Shown: positions 38,851 through 47,521, counted from the stretch's first letter. The stretch is 50,076 bases of DNA from Mycobacterium sp. IS-1496 (GCF_001499995.1 NZ_LQIU01000032.1:1-50076), one strand, 5' to 3'. Notes: generated from the sequence alone by a model not told the origin. Translations and numbers: made by a program.

Positions 38851-39780
38851 GTGGATTTCCGTGTCTTCGTCGAACCGCAGCAGGGCGCCCGCTACGCCGA
38901 CCAACTCGCCGTCGCCCGCGCCGCCGAACAACTGGGCTACTCGGCATTCTTCCGCTCCGACCACTACCTGGCGATGAGCGGCGACGGGCTGCCCGGGCCG
39001 ACGGACTCCTGGGTGACGCTCGCGGGCATCGCCCGCGAGACATCGTCGATCCGGCTGGGCACCATGGTCACCTCGGCGACCTTCCGCCATCCCGGCCCGT
39101 TGGCGATCTCCGTCGCGCAGGTCGACGAGATGAGCGGCGGACGCGTCGAACTCGGGCTGGGTGCGGGCTGGTTCGAGGCCGAACACCAGGCGTACGCGAT
39201 CCCGTTCCCGCCGCTGGGTGAACGGTTCGACCGGCTGACCGAACAACTCGACATCCTCACCGGGATGTGGGCCACGCCCGTCGGCGAGAAGTTCGACTAC
39301 CGCGGCACCCACTACACCGTCGTCGACTCCCCCGCCCTGCCCAAACCGGTGCAGGCGGTGCCGCCGATCGTGATCGGCGGTCTGGGCGCCAAACGCACCC
39401 CGGCGCTGGCGGCGAAGTACGCGGGTGAGTTCAACGTCCCGTTCGTCCCCCTCGACACGTTGTGCACGCAGTTCGACCGGGTGAAGGCCGCTGTGGCCGA
39501 CGCCGGACGCGAACCGGATTCGATGGTCTACTCCGCGGCCTTCGTCCTGTGCGCCGGCGCCGACGACACCGAGATCGCCCGGCGCGCCGACGCGATCGGC
39601 CGCGAGGTCGACGAGTTGCGGGGCAATTCCCCGATGGTCGGCACGCCGACGGAGATCGTCGACAAGCTCGGTCCGTTCGTCGAGGCCGGGGTGGAGCGGG
39701 TCTACCTCCAACTGCTCGACATGTCCGACCTCGACCATCTCGCACTGGTCGCCGGTCAGGTGCTGCCCCAGCTGCGCTGA
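38851..39780 (+). CDS. LLM-class F420-dependent oxidoreductase (TIGR03560-like)
   Basis: A 309-residue luciferase-like protein with a TIM-barrel layout: DFRVFVEPQQG at the start, FFRSDHYLAM, IRLGTMVTSATFRHPG, VELGLGAGWFEAEHQAYAIPF, and PPIVIGGLGAKRTPALAA with GEFNVPF. This is the F420-dependent type common in mycobacteria. The substrate is unknown. The start is GTG 38851 (MDFRVF) or the TTG at 38842 that adds three residues. I prefer the GTG from the family pattern, with low certainty. The C-terminus runs 40 bases short of the next gene. It is the second LLM enzyme in the window after 163-1074. Confidence 0.85.
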   Translation: MDFRVFVEPQQGARYADQLAVARAAEQLGYSAFFRSDHYLAMSGDGLPGPTDSWVTLAGIARETSSIRLGTMVTSATFRHPGPLAISVAQVDEMSGGRVELGLGAGWFEAEHQAYAIPFPPLGERFDRLTEQLDILTGMWATPVGEKFDYRGTHYTVVDSPALPKPVQAVPPIVIGGLGAKRTPALAAKYAGEFNVPFVPLDTLCTQFDRVKAAVADAGREPDSMVYSAAFVLCAGADDTEIARRADAIGREVDELRGNSPMVGTPTEIVDKLGPFVEAGVERVYLQLLDMSDLDHLALVAGQVLPQLR

Positions 39781-39820
39781 CCCGGCGCGCCGTGCCTGGT
39801 CGCGGTTAGGATCGGTGCCC

Positions 39821-40297
39821 GTGACGGGCGCCCGCGACGACGACGAGCAATCCGGCCTGCAGGCGGATGCGTCGACGCCGTGGCACCATTCGACGGGCAA
39901 AGTGCTGGGCGCGAGCATCGCCGGCATCGCCGCGTTCGCGCTGATCGTGACCGGGGTGATGTTCGCATCCCGAGAAGGGGACTCGCCGCAGGCGCCGACG
40001 GACTTCGTCGACCCGAGCTTCTCGTCGATCACCGCCAGGTCGACCTCGGTGAGCACCTCGACGACCACCACGCGCATCAGCCCGCCCCTGACCACCGACC
40101 TGGACCTCCCCCCTGCGAACCCGTCGTCGATTCCACCCCCGCCGTCGCAGACCCCGAGCTCGCAGGAGTCGTCCACGACGCGGGAAGAGGAGTCCGAGGA
40201 GGAGAGCTCGGAGCGCGAGGAAGAGCCGTCGGCGCCGACGACGACCCGCAACCGGCCCCGGCTCAACGAGACACGCACGCTTTACCCGCGTCCCTGA
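39821..40297 (+). CDS. Small single-pass membrane protein with Ser/Thr/Glu-rich tail
   Basis: A 158-residue protein. The N-terminal 25 residues are acidic and end PWHHSTGKVL, followed by one helix (GASIAGIAAFALIVTGVMFA). A long disordered tail is rich in Ser, Thr, Pro and Glu. The topology is probably N-in, with the tail outside. The PW motif before the helix resembles PWYRKP in the next gene and in the Hsp70-like proteins. GTG 39821 is preferred because a TAGGAT -10 ends 8 bases before it. An earlier GTG at 39815 is too close to the -10. No enzymatic domain is present. Confidence 0.7.
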   Translation: MTGARDDDEQSGLQADASTPWHHSTGKVLGASIAGIAAFALIVTGVMFASREGDSPQAPTDFVDPSFSSITARSTSVSTSTTTTRISPPLTTDLDLPPANPSSIPPPPSQTPSSQESSTTREEESEEESSEREEEPSAPTTTRNRPRLNETRTLYPRP

Positions 40298-40323
40298 GCA
40301 AACGACGCCTACTATCGGAGCCC

Positions 40324-40839
40324 GTGGCGCGACCTCCTGAAGATCCGAACTATTCGGACGACGAGCCGACCCAGTACTCGAACGCGTACAGCGCGGAGCC
40401 GACCCAGTACGGCGACTACACCGGCGCCTACGACCAGCCGCCGCCCGAGGAACCACAGCCGTGGTACCGCAAACCGGGCGCCCTGGTCGCGCTCGGCGCG
40501 ATCGCGGCGCTGCTGGTGGCGCTGATCATCTGGCTCATCGTGCAGTTGGTGTCGGGTGACGACTCGCCGTCCGAATCCACCACGACGACGACCACCACGA
40601 CGTCCGAAGCGCCCTCGGTGGTTCCTCCGCAGACGGTGACCGAGTCGCCGGCGGAGACGACCACGGCGCCGGAGGAGACCACTGCGCCGGAGACGACGAC
40701 CACCACGACGCCGCCCCCGACCACGACGACTACGACGGCGCCGACCACGACCACGACGCCTCCGCCCACCACGACGGTGGAGACGAGCACGAGCACGGTG
40801 ACGATCACGGTCCCGACGCTGGTCCCGCCGGGCGGCTGA
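40324..40839 (+). CDS. Small single-pass membrane protein with Thr/Pro-rich tail
   Basis: A 171-residue protein. A Tyr/Asp/Gln-rich cytoplasmic part of about 45 residues ends in PWYRKPG and is followed by one helix (ALVALGAIAALLVALIIWLIVQLV). About 95 residues of almost pure Thr, Pro, Ser, Glu and Val follow. By the positive-inside rule the tail is outside the membrane, where Thr residues could be O-mannosylated. The PWYRKPGAL motif is identical to that in the convergent Hsp70-like protein. The GTG follows a TACTAT -10 by 8 bases. The stop is 1 base from the stop of that gene. Confidence 0.78.
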   Translation: MARPPEDPNYSDDEPTQYSNAYSAEPTQYGDYTGAYDQPPPEEPQPWYRKPGALVALGAIAALLVALIIWLIVQLVSGDDSPSESTTTTTTTTSEAPSVVPPQTVTESPAETTTAPEETTAPETTTTTTPPPTTTTTTAPTTTTTPPPTTTVETSTSTVTITVPTLVPPGG

Positions 40840-40840
40840 C

Positions 40841-42706
40841 CTAGCAGACGGTTTCGGCGTCCGGCACGCACTCCGGCTGGGGCTCGACCGTGGGCTCCGC
40901 TGACGGCTGCGGCGCGGGCTCCTGCGTCGGCTGCGGTGCGGCAGTGGGTTCCGGCGTCGGCTCCGGTGCGGGCTCCTGCGTCGGTTCCGGTGCGGGTTCC
41001 TGCGTCGGTTCCGGCTCCGGCGCGGGTTCCTGCGTCGGCTCCGGTGCGGGTTCCGGCTCAGGTGCGGGCTCGGGTGCGGGTGCGGGTGCGGGCGCGGGCT
41101 GCGACGGTGCGGGCCGCGGCAGCGTGAACTCCGGCAGCGGGAGCCGCGGCAGACCCATCGACGGCGCAGGCGCAGGCGCCGGAGGAGCAGCGGGCACCGG
41201 GGCTCGCGGTGCGGGCGCGGGAGCAGGTCCCGCGGGCCGCGGCGCCACCTGCTTCGACGCCACCCGCCGCTCGGCCGCGGTGTTCGGGCTCCGCGGCGAC
41301 GATGGCTGGACCGCCCTGGGCGCAGGTGCCGGTGCGGCGGCAGCCACGCGCTCGGTGACCGCCGGTGCAGGCGCCCCCTGCTGCGGGGCCTCGACCTGCT
41401 GGGCCGGTTGTTCGATCGGCTGCGACGCCACCGGGGCGGTGATCTCCGACGCGCCGGCCTGCACGGCCTCCGCGTCGCCGGTCTGCGAGGTGAGGATCAG
41501 ACCCGTCGCTGCCAGGGCCGCCAGACAGGCCGCGCCGGCGAACAGCGCCCCCGGCTTGCGGTACCACGGCGAGCCCTGCGGGGAGTCCTCGACCGGTGCC
41601 TGGTCGAAGTGGATCCCGGGCCGGGCCATCGCGGCGTCGTAGACCGGCTGCACGTACTGTGTCGCCGCGTCGAAGTCGACGGTCTCGGCGGACCAGGCCA
41701 GCGGTATCGCGGCCTCGGTCGCGGGCGCGTCGCTCGCGAAGGCGTCGGGCACGGGGGCGATCGTGGTGACCGCATCCAGCTCCCGTCCGCGGGATGCGAT
41801 CAGTTCCGCACCCGCGGCCGCGGCGACCTGCGCGTAGGGGCCGGTGATCACCGGTTGCCGCAGCGCCTCCGAAAGACGTTGCGTGACAAGCGGTATGCGC
41901 GCACCACCACCGACTGTGGCGACCGCGGCGAGCTGCGCGGGGACCACGCCGTTGCGGTGCAGCACGTCGATGACGGCGTCCACGAACCCGGCGAGCGGGC
42001 CGACCAGCAGCGATTCGAGCTCCGGCCGGGTCAGCCGCACGTCGACGTGTGGACCGGTCAGCGCCGTCGCGGTGTGCACGGACAGCCGCTCCTTGGCGGT
42101 GCGTGACTCCTCGCGCAATGCGTGCAGCGACGCGACCGCCGACGTCCCGCTCGGGTCCACCTCGAGATCGGCGAGCACGTGCTGCAGCACCGCCTGGTCG
42201 ATCAGGTCTCCGGAGAAGTCGTCGTAGCGGACGGTCTCCCCGATCACTCGGAACCCGTCGCCCGCGTCGGCCAGCGTGATGCTGGTGCCGCTCGCCCCGA
42301 AATCGCACAGGGCGACAATTCCCCGCGCGGGCAGTCCGGGGTTGGCCTGCAGCGCGGTGAGCGCCGCGACGGCATCCGAGACGACGGTCAGCTGCGGCAC
42401 CACGGCGCGCAACGCCGCCACCGCCGTCGGCGGCCAGTGCGCGGGCACGGCCACGGCCGCCGTGTCGGGCCGCCGGTAGGGGTGGGCGGCGCGGGTGATC
42501 GCCTCGATCGCGGCGGCGGCGAGCTGCCCGCCGTAGTGGGCCGATCCGTCGGGCGCGATCAGGGGCACGGGATCGCCGACGCGATCCACGAAACCGGTGA
42601 TCGTCGACCCGCCCAGCGTGAGCACCGCGGGACGGATGAGCGGGCGTCCGTCGGCGACGGCGACAAGGTTGGCCGCGCCGAGGGATACCCCGAGAGAAAT
42701 GCGCAT
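40841..42706 (-). CDS. Membrane-anchored Hsp70/actin-fold protein
   Basis: A 621-residue protein. Residues 1 to about 305 form an Hsp70-like ATPase domain with GVSLGAANLVAV, VAVPAHWPP, CDFGASGTSIT and VATVGGGARIPLV. By numbering on DnaK, D8 is Ser8 and T11, T12 are Ala, so the phosphate loop is degraded. There is no substrate-binding domain. WYRKP at 381-385 leads into one helix (about 387-406) and a 215-residue Pro/Ala/Glu-rich outer tail with 24-bp tandem repeats. Two Cys lie in the last 10 residues. It is 30 bases after iniC and likely in that operon. ATG 42706 is preferred to TTG 42733. The role is unknown. Confidence 0.8.
   Translation of the reverse strand: MRISLGVSLGAANLVAVADGRPLIRPAVLTLGGSTITGFVDRVGDPVPLIAPDGSAHYGGQLAAAAIEAITRAAHPYRRPDTAAVAVPAHWPPTAVAALRAVVPQLTVVSDAVAALTALQANPGLPARGIVALCDFGASGTSITLADAGDGFRVIGETVRYDDFSGDLIDQAVLQHVLADLEVDPSGTSAVASLHALREESRTAKERLSVHTATALTGPHVDVRLTRPELESLLVGPLAGFVDAVIDVLHRNGVVPAQLAAVATVGGGARIPLVTQRLSEALRQPVITGPYAQVAAAAGAELIASRGRELDAVTTIAPVPDAFASDAPATEAAIPLAWSAETVDFDAATQYVQPVYDAAMARPGIHFDQAPVEDSPQGSPWYRKPGALFAGAACLAALAATGLILTSQTGDAEAVQAGASEITAPVASQPIEQPAQQVEAPQQGAPAPAVTERVAAAAPAPAPRAVQPSSPRSPNTAAERRVASKQVAPRPAGPAPAPAPRAPVPAAPPAPAPAPSMGLPRLPLPEFTLPRPAPSQPAPAPAPAPEPAPEPEPAPEPTQEPAPEPEPTQEPAPEPTQEPAPEPTPEPTAAPQPTQEPAPQPSAEPTVEPQPECVPDAETVC
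40905..41100. repeat. 24-bp tandem repeats encoding the Pro/Glu/Thr tail
   Basis: Four or more tandem copies of a 24-bp unit that encodes the octapeptide APEPTQEP on the minus strand, with small variants in the outer copies. Repeat-number change is likely here through slippage. This is protein-coding repetition, not a CRISPR or intergenic array. Confidence 0.7.
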
Positions 42707-42736
42707 ACCTCTTTGTCGTCGCCGCGCGGTCAAACG

Positions 42737-44221
42737 TTAGGCGAATCCACGACCTTTCGCCGCGTACGACGCGACCAGTGCTTCGGCACTGCGGACCGCC
42801 GCCCGGCAGGCCCTCGCGGTGAACGGATCGTTGAGTGGATGCTCGGCACGCCTGCGCCACCGCTGCGCCGCGGCGAACGCCGCGCGTGGCCCGTCGTAGG
42901 GATCCTCGGGCTGCAGCCCCAGCCGGCTCGCCGCATCGGTGCCCGAGCCGCCGATCAGCCGCCGAAGCGACGCCATTTCGTCGTCGGTCAGGGTCGTCGC
43001 CCTCGAACGCAGCTGGCTCAGCAACCGGAGCTCCTCGAACGCGTGGGTGTCGGCGAGAAGCGGATCGATGTCGGCGATGATGTACGGCGTCGCGTAGATC
43101 GGGTTGAGCTGGACGAACTGCCGCAGCGACAGCAGCGCAGTATGCGCCTTGAGCAGGTCCGATCGCTGCGCGAACTGCTGGTCGATCACGTCGCGCAACG
43201 CCACCAGGCCGCTGCGTTCGAGCAGTTCGTCGGCCAGCGCCACCGAATCCTTCACCCCGGCGCGCAACACGGCGATCGAGATGCGGACACCGAACATGCC
43301 GAACCGGTCCAGCAGCGCGGCCCGGGTCGCCGCGTCGACGGGCAACGGACTGTCCTCACGGACGAACCGGTCCACCGACAGCATGGCCTTCGCCAATTCG
43401 GCGGGGTCCACGCCGGCGAGCTTCTCCAGCGCGACGAACTCGCTCTGGCGCAGTGTTCGCGCGGTCAGCGCGAGCAGCCCGGACACCGGCACGACGGCCT
43501 GGCAGATGCCCGTGCGGTCCATCTCCCCGGTGAACCGGGTGGCGACGTCCTTGGCCGAGAGCATCGCGTCGATGCGCCCGGCGCCGATCTCGTCGGCGCG
43601 CGAGGCCACCCCGATGACGCCGAGCGCCCCCGACGAGCCGCCGACCAGTTCACCGATCTGCTTGAGCAGCGCGATGTCGGCGGCGTTGAGCGTGCGGAGC
43701 AGGAAGACCACGGCGTCGACCCGCGGCACCCCGTCGTCGGGCACCAGCAGCCGCAGCGTGCGTGCCGACACGTCGCGGGACAGCGACGACGTTCCCGGGG
43801 TGTCGATGATCGTCGCGTCGATCAGTTCGGCGGCCGGCCACTCCACGTCGAGGTCGAGCACGTCGTTCGGGTCGAGCCTGGCGAGGTCGAAGGTCAGGCC
43901 CCGCTCGTGCGGATCGCGGGCGATCGGCACATTCGAGCGCCGGCCGCCGCGGTGGTTGGCGGTCACCTTCGGGGTGGGTCCGTGGCGGAACCACGTGACG
44001 ATGCGGGTGGCCTCGGTGGCGTCGGTGGGGGCGATCTCCTCGCCGACGAGCGCGTTGACGAGCGTCGACTTACCGGCCTTCAGCGTGCCGGCCAGCGCGA
44101 TGCGGATCGGCTGGTTCAGCCGCGCGCCGATGCGCTCGAGTTCGTTGTGCACGTCGGGGCGCTGGCGGTATGCCGGATCGTCCCGGTAGGCCGCGATGGT
44201 GCCGCCCAGGATCGCGCGCAC
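42737..44221 (-). CDS. iniC: Dynamin-like GTPase IniC
   Basis: A 494-residue dynamin-like GTPase. The P-loop is GTLKAGKSTL, the switch I Thr region is APTDATEATRIV and switch II is IIDTPGTSS. The usual G4 NKxD is replaced by SRADE. The C-terminal half is helical (stalk). The first canonical start is GTG 44221. An upstream CTG (44237-44239) would add LSTSDH in front, and neither has a clear ribosome-binding site. In M. tuberculosis iniBAC is induced by cell-wall inhibitors such as isoniazid and ethambutol. IniA and IniC are thought to remodel membrane. Confidence 0.9.
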   Translation of the reverse strand: MRAILGGTIAAYRDDPAYRQRPDVHNELERIGARLNQPIRIALAGTLKAGKSTLVNALVGEEIAPTDATEATRIVTWFRHGPTPKVTANHRGGRRSNVPIARDPHERGLTFDLARLDPNDVLDLDVEWPAAELIDATIIDTPGTSSLSRDVSARTLRLLVPDDGVPRVDAVVFLLRTLNAADIALLKQIGELVGGSSGALGVIGVASRADEIGAGRIDAMLSAKDVATRFTGEMDRTGICQAVVPVSGLLALTARTLRQSEFVALEKLAGVDPAELAKAMLSVDRFVREDSPLPVDAATRAALLDRFGMFGVRISIAVLRAGVKDSVALADELLERSGLVALRDVIDQQFAQRSDLLKAHTALLSLRQFVQLNPIYATPYIIADIDPLLADTHAFEELRLLSQLRSRATTLTDDEMASLRRLIGGSGTDAASRLGLQPEDPYDGPRAAFAAAQRWRRRAEHPLNDPFTARACRAAVRSAEALVASYAAKGRGFA

Positions 44222-44306
44222 GTGGTCGCTTGTGCTCAGGGTTTGCCCAGTCCGTTCCAGTTACCCGACTGCTGACCCATTGAGCTTGCCAGACCCCGCC
44301 CGTGGG

Positions 44307-46157
44307 TCAGGGGGCGGCGACCGGCGCAGCGGCCGGTGTGGCGAGCTTCTCGGCATGCTCGATGACCTGCCGCAGGATGTTGAGCTGCCGTCGCAGCTCC
44401 TTGGTGCGGGCGTTGCGTTCGGACTCCTCGAGCTTGGCCGCGGCGATCGTCGCCTGCAGCGATTCGTTGAGTGAGCGGGTCGTCTGGTTGGCGATCTCGC
44501 GGTAGTGGTCGCGCAGTTGGCGTTGGATGCCCTTGAGCCGGTCGCGGGACTCCTTGCCGACCACGAACGCCACGTCGTCGACGAACCGCCGCACGTTGGT
44601 CTTCGCCTCGCTGCGCACCCGCAGCATCCGGTTCTCCATGTCCTCCTTGTAGGCCTTGCGGCCGAGGACGAAGCCGGCCCCGAGCGACAGCGGGTTGAAC
44701 ATGCCGAGCCCGGCGAACGACGTCAGCATGCCGAACATCAGCACGCCGCCGTACGAGCCGCGCATCCCGGTGACGATCTTGTGGCCCATCTTGAGCGGTT
44801 TGGCCTCCAGGTGCGCCAGCGACCGGAATTCGCCGAACTCCGCCCCCATCTCCCTGGCGTCGATCGCGGGCATCCGCACCGCATCCAGCCCGGCCTCCAT
44901 GAACGTGCGGGCGACCTCGGCGGCCAGCGCCTCCGCCCGTTGATAGGCCCACACGAAGTTGTCGCCGACGGCGGTCGCCACGGCGTCTTCGAGTTCGGCC
45001 CCGATCTCGGCCCAGTGCAGCGTCGGATCGCCGGAGTCGATGACCCGTTCGGTGTGGAAGGTGATGTTGCGGAAACGCTGCCGCAGGTCGTGGTCGACGT
45101 CGGCGGTCAGGTCGGCGATGCCGTCGTTGAGCACCTGCTGCCACAGCGCCGTCTGCTGCAGCGCCTCCTCCGCCTCCTTCTTGCGACGCTCGAGGTCGGC
45201 GGTCAGGGTGCCGCCCGCCTGTGGGTCGTCGAGCGCGGACAGTTCCGACTGCACCGCCATCGCGAGGTGTTCGGCCGCGGCGCGGATCTCGCCGACCACC
45301 TGATCGCGGACGCGGTCGCTGTTGCGGGAGAGCACCTGCTCGGAAAGGAACTTCACGATCGCCGGGAAGTTGGACTCCTCGTTGAGTTCCTTGTCGTTGA
45401 GCTGGACGGCGTGGCTGCGCAGCGTCGACGACGCGGGGATCACCGGGGTGGCGACACCGGCGCGGTGCAGGTGCGCGGCGTTGGCGTCGAGGACCTGACG
45501 CCAGTGCGGATACAGGTCGGTCTTGGTCGCGACGATCGCGGCGACCGGGCAGATCTCCAGCGCCTGCCGGATGAACGTCATCTCCGGCTCGGTGAACTCC
45601 TGGCTGGTGTCGCTGATCATCAGCATCGCGTCGGCATCGGGCAGCAGGCCGAGCGTCGCCGACAGGTGGGGTTGGCCGTGGCCGCCGACGCCCGGGGTGT
45701 CGACGAACGCCAGGCCGCCCTTGAGCAGCGGGCTGGGCACCGTCACCTCGACGCGCAGCACCTCGCGCCCGCCGGCCTGCGGTGCCCGGCGCAGATCCTT
45801 GCCGAGGTCGGTGGTCGGGATCTCGACGAGCTCGGGTTCCTCGCCCTCGGGCCGCGCCACCACCAACCGCGCCGATGGCTGTTCGGCGTAGGACACGACG
45901 GTGGCCAGCACCGTCGACTCGTCGTCGCCGACGCGGGCGACCGGCATGTTGAGCAGCGAGTTGAGCAGCATGCTCTTGCCCTGTTTGAGCTGCCCGGCGA
46001 TCACCACCCGGATCTGGGGGTCGCCGATGCGGGTGCGGGCGCGCGCCAGCCGCGCCACCAGGTCGCCGCGGTCCTGGGTCTCGGCGATCTTGGTGGTGTG
46101 CTCGATCAGCTCACCGATGACGCGGCGCGCATCGGCGGTCTTCGCCGGCTGGCTCAT
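44307..46157 (-). CDS. iniA: Dynamin-like GTPase IniA
   Basis: A 616-residue bacterial dynamin. The P-loop is GQLKQGKSMLL, switch II is FVDTPGVGG and G4 is TKTDLYPHW. A long helical bundle follows. A hydrophobic stretch in the second half (GGVLMFGMLTSFAGLGMF and on to GAGFVLG) fits the lipid-interacting loop of IniA. IniA from mycobacteria has been shown to bind membrane and split it in a GTP-dependent manner, and the same is expected here. It lies 95 bases after the iniB-like gene and 85 bases before iniC. A strong hairpin (46197-46238) stands between iniB and iniA. Confidence 0.93.
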   Translation of the reverse strand: MSQPAKTADARRVIGELIEHTTKIAETQDRGDLVARLARARTRIGDPQIRVVIAGQLKQGKSMLLNSLLNMPVARVGDDESTVLATVVSYAEQPSARLVVARPEGEEPELVEIPTTDLGKDLRRAPQAGGREVLRVEVTVPSPLLKGGLAFVDTPGVGGHGQPHLSATLGLLPDADAMLMISDTSQEFTEPEMTFIRQALEICPVAAIVATKTDLYPHWRQVLDANAAHLHRAGVATPVIPASSTLRSHAVQLNDKELNEESNFPAIVKFLSEQVLSRNSDRVRDQVVGEIRAAAEHLAMAVQSELSALDDPQAGGTLTADLERRKKEAEEALQQTALWQQVLNDGIADLTADVDHDLRQRFRNITFHTERVIDSGDPTLHWAEIGAELEDAVATAVGDNFVWAYQRAEALAAEVARTFMEAGLDAVRMPAIDAREMGAEFGEFRSLAHLEAKPLKMGHKIVTGMRGSYGGVLMFGMLTSFAGLGMFNPLSLGAGFVLGRKAYKEDMENRMLRVRSEAKTNVRRFVDDVAFVVGKESRDRLKGIQRQLRDHYREIANQTTRSLNESLQATIAAAKLEESERNARTKELRRQLNILRQVIEHAEKLATPAAAPVAAP

Positions 46158-46196
46158 GACGCCCTTCTCTCACGCGGAGTTGTTCTCACGGTAAGC

Positions 46197-46238
46197 GCGC
46201 GAACTGGCGGGGACCATGTCGGTCCCCGCCAGTCGCGC
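46197..46238 (-). terminator. Strong hairpin between iniB-like and iniA
   Basis: ACTGGCGGGGACC (46203-46215) and GGTCCCCGCCAGT (46221-46233) pair perfectly over 13 bp around a 5-base loop. GCGCG/CGCGC extends the stem after a single bulged A. It begins 14 bases after the iniB-like stop. No T-run follows on the minus strand. It may act as a partial terminator or mRNA-stability element that lowers iniA-iniC expression relative to iniB. Confidence 0.6.
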
Positions 46239-46252
46239 TATCCGGTTGTCGG

Positions 46253-47302
46253 TCAGAACGCGTCCAGACCGGTGTTGGTGTCGTTGTTCGAGGCGACGTC
46301 GGTGTCGAACCCGGTGTCGTTGCCCGAGAACAGGCTCGTGTTGGTCTCGTTGCCCGAGCCGATCGCGGTGTCGTTGCCGGAGCCGATGTTCGACTCGTAG
46401 CTCGAGGAGTTGTCCTCGATCGAGCTCTCGGTCGAGGTCGAGGTGTTGGTCTCCACCGAGGTGTTGACCGAGTTGTCCTCGACGTTGTCGCTGCCGTAGT
46501 CGCCGTCGATCTGCGTGCCGGCGTTGACGTCGTTGTCGGTGATGATGATGCCGCCACCGTTGCCGCCGTCACCGCCGACCGCGTTGCCGCCGCCGATCCC
46601 GATCAGGCTGCCGCCGCCGTCGGCGCCGCCGCCGTTGCCGCCGCTGGTGTCGACGTCGTTGAGCACCGGGGCGTCGTTGTCGGCGATCAGGTCGCCACCC
46701 GCGGTCTGCGAGTTGTCCTCGACCTCGTTGTCCTTGCCGACGACCACGTTGGAGCCGGAGCCGGCGAGGATGTCGCCGTTGTTCATCGTGTTGCCGTCAC
46801 CGAGCGCCGCGCCGTCACCGCTGACGATGTCGCCGTCGTTGTCGCCGGCGACTACCACGCCGCCGTCGGTGGCGGTGTTGGAGGTCTTGTCGCCCAGGGT
46901 GATGTCACCGAAGCCGAGGTTGAAGGCACCGTTCTGGGCGTTGGCGCCGGCGTCCTGGATGGGGCTGGCGACCGGCACGTTGTTCCCGCTGAGCAGGTCG
47001 GTGTCGTTGCGGCTGGCGAACTCGGTGGTCGGCGCGAACGAGGTCTGCGGCGAGAACGGCGAGGCGAAGTTCGAGGCGAGCTGGTGGTGGTCGGCGACCG
47101 CCCGCTGCAGGCCGACGATCGGGTCGCCGCCGCCGAGTGCGTAGCCGGCGGGAGCGGCCGTGGCGGCCACCGACGCCAGCTGCGCGGCGGTCACGTTCGG
47201 CAGGCCCGCGTCGCGCAGAGCGCCGTCCGGGTCGACGACGAAGGACGCCGCCGAGGCCGGGTTGCGGAACAGATCGAGGATGAAGTCGATGATGCTGGTC
47301 AT
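46253..47302 (-). CDS. iniB: IniB-like protein, low-complexity
   Basis: A 349-residue protein. The N-terminal 65 residues match the IniB domain (MTSIIDFILDLFRNPASAASFVVDP, then AQLASVAATAAP and GDPIVGLQRAVADHHQ). The rest is low-complexity, rich in Gly, Asn, Asp, Ser and Thr, with repeats such as SGNDT and SGNET. M. tuberculosis IniB is instead Gly/Ala-rich, so only the head is conserved. No signal peptide is visible. Its location and function are unknown even for the characterised protein. AAAGG precedes the ATG by 7 bases. It heads the operon iniB-iniA-iniC-Hsp70-like. Confidence 0.85.
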   Translation of the reverse strand: MTSIIDFILDLFRNPASAASFVVDPDGALRDAGLPNVTAAQLASVAATAAPAGYALGGGDPIVGLQRAVADHHQLASNFASPFSPQTSFAPTTEFASRNDTDLLSGNNVPVASPIQDAGANAQNGAFNLGFGDITLGDKTSNTATDGGVVVAGDNDGDIVSGDGAALGDGNTMNNGDILAGSGSNVVVGKDNEVEDNSQTAGGDLIADNDAPVLNDVDTSGGNGGGADGGGSLIGIGGGNAVGGDGGNGGGIIITDNDVNAGTQIDGDYGSDNVEDNSVNTSVETNTSTSTESSIEDNSSSYESNIGSGNDTAIGSGNETNTSLFSGNDTGFDTDVASNNDTNTGLDAF

Positions 47303-47371
47303 GTGACTGCCTTTCTGTCTTCCCGGGTTCCGGGGAGGTTGTCTCGCCGGCCCTCCGGCGATCTGGACACC

Positions 47372-47484
47372 ACGTTATGGAGTTCGCGACACCCGGCAAA
47401 CGGGGTTGCCACCCCTGCCTCGTCAGCGCGAGTAGGGGGTGAGCTCCCCACCCGGTTAGGGGATTAGGGGGTACATCAGGGGAT
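47372..47484 (-). promoter_or_regulatory. iniB promoter with TAGGGGG-type activator boxes
   Basis: On the minus strand TTGCCG (47394-47399), 16 bases, TAACGT (47372-47377) forms a sigma-A-like promoter with a leader of about 62 bases. Four boxes lie upstream: TAGGGGGT at 47433, TAGGGGAT at 47457, TAGGGGGT at 47465 and CAGGGGAT at 47477 (plus-strand reading, first base). The nearest box is 56 bp from the -10. Directly repeated G-rich boxes of this kind recall MalT sites. IniR, the known activator of iniBAC, is MalT-like. Confidence 0.6.
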
Positions 47485-47521
47485 TGCGGGAAGAACGGAA
47501 TATCTGCAGTTCAAACGCCAA

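Noticed and set aside
40428..40871. Val/Gly-rich minus-strand frame
   Set aside because: It is the complement of Thr codon repeats (ACC/ACG) in the 40324 gene. The same applies to the frame at 49647-50066.
40905..41100. Possible CRISPR or satellite array
   Set aside because: The repeats are in frame, contiguous and encode APEPTQEP. There are no spacers and no cas genes nearby.
40890..41642. Gly/Ser/Cys-rich plus-strand frame over the Hsp70-like tail
   Set aside because: It is a mirror of the Pro/Ala/Glu codon repeats on the minus strand. There is no start context and no neighbour support.
44505..46400. 631-residue plus-strand frame
   Set aside because: It is antisense to iniA. It has high His/Arg/Gly content and no motif, whereas iniA has intact GTPase motifs.
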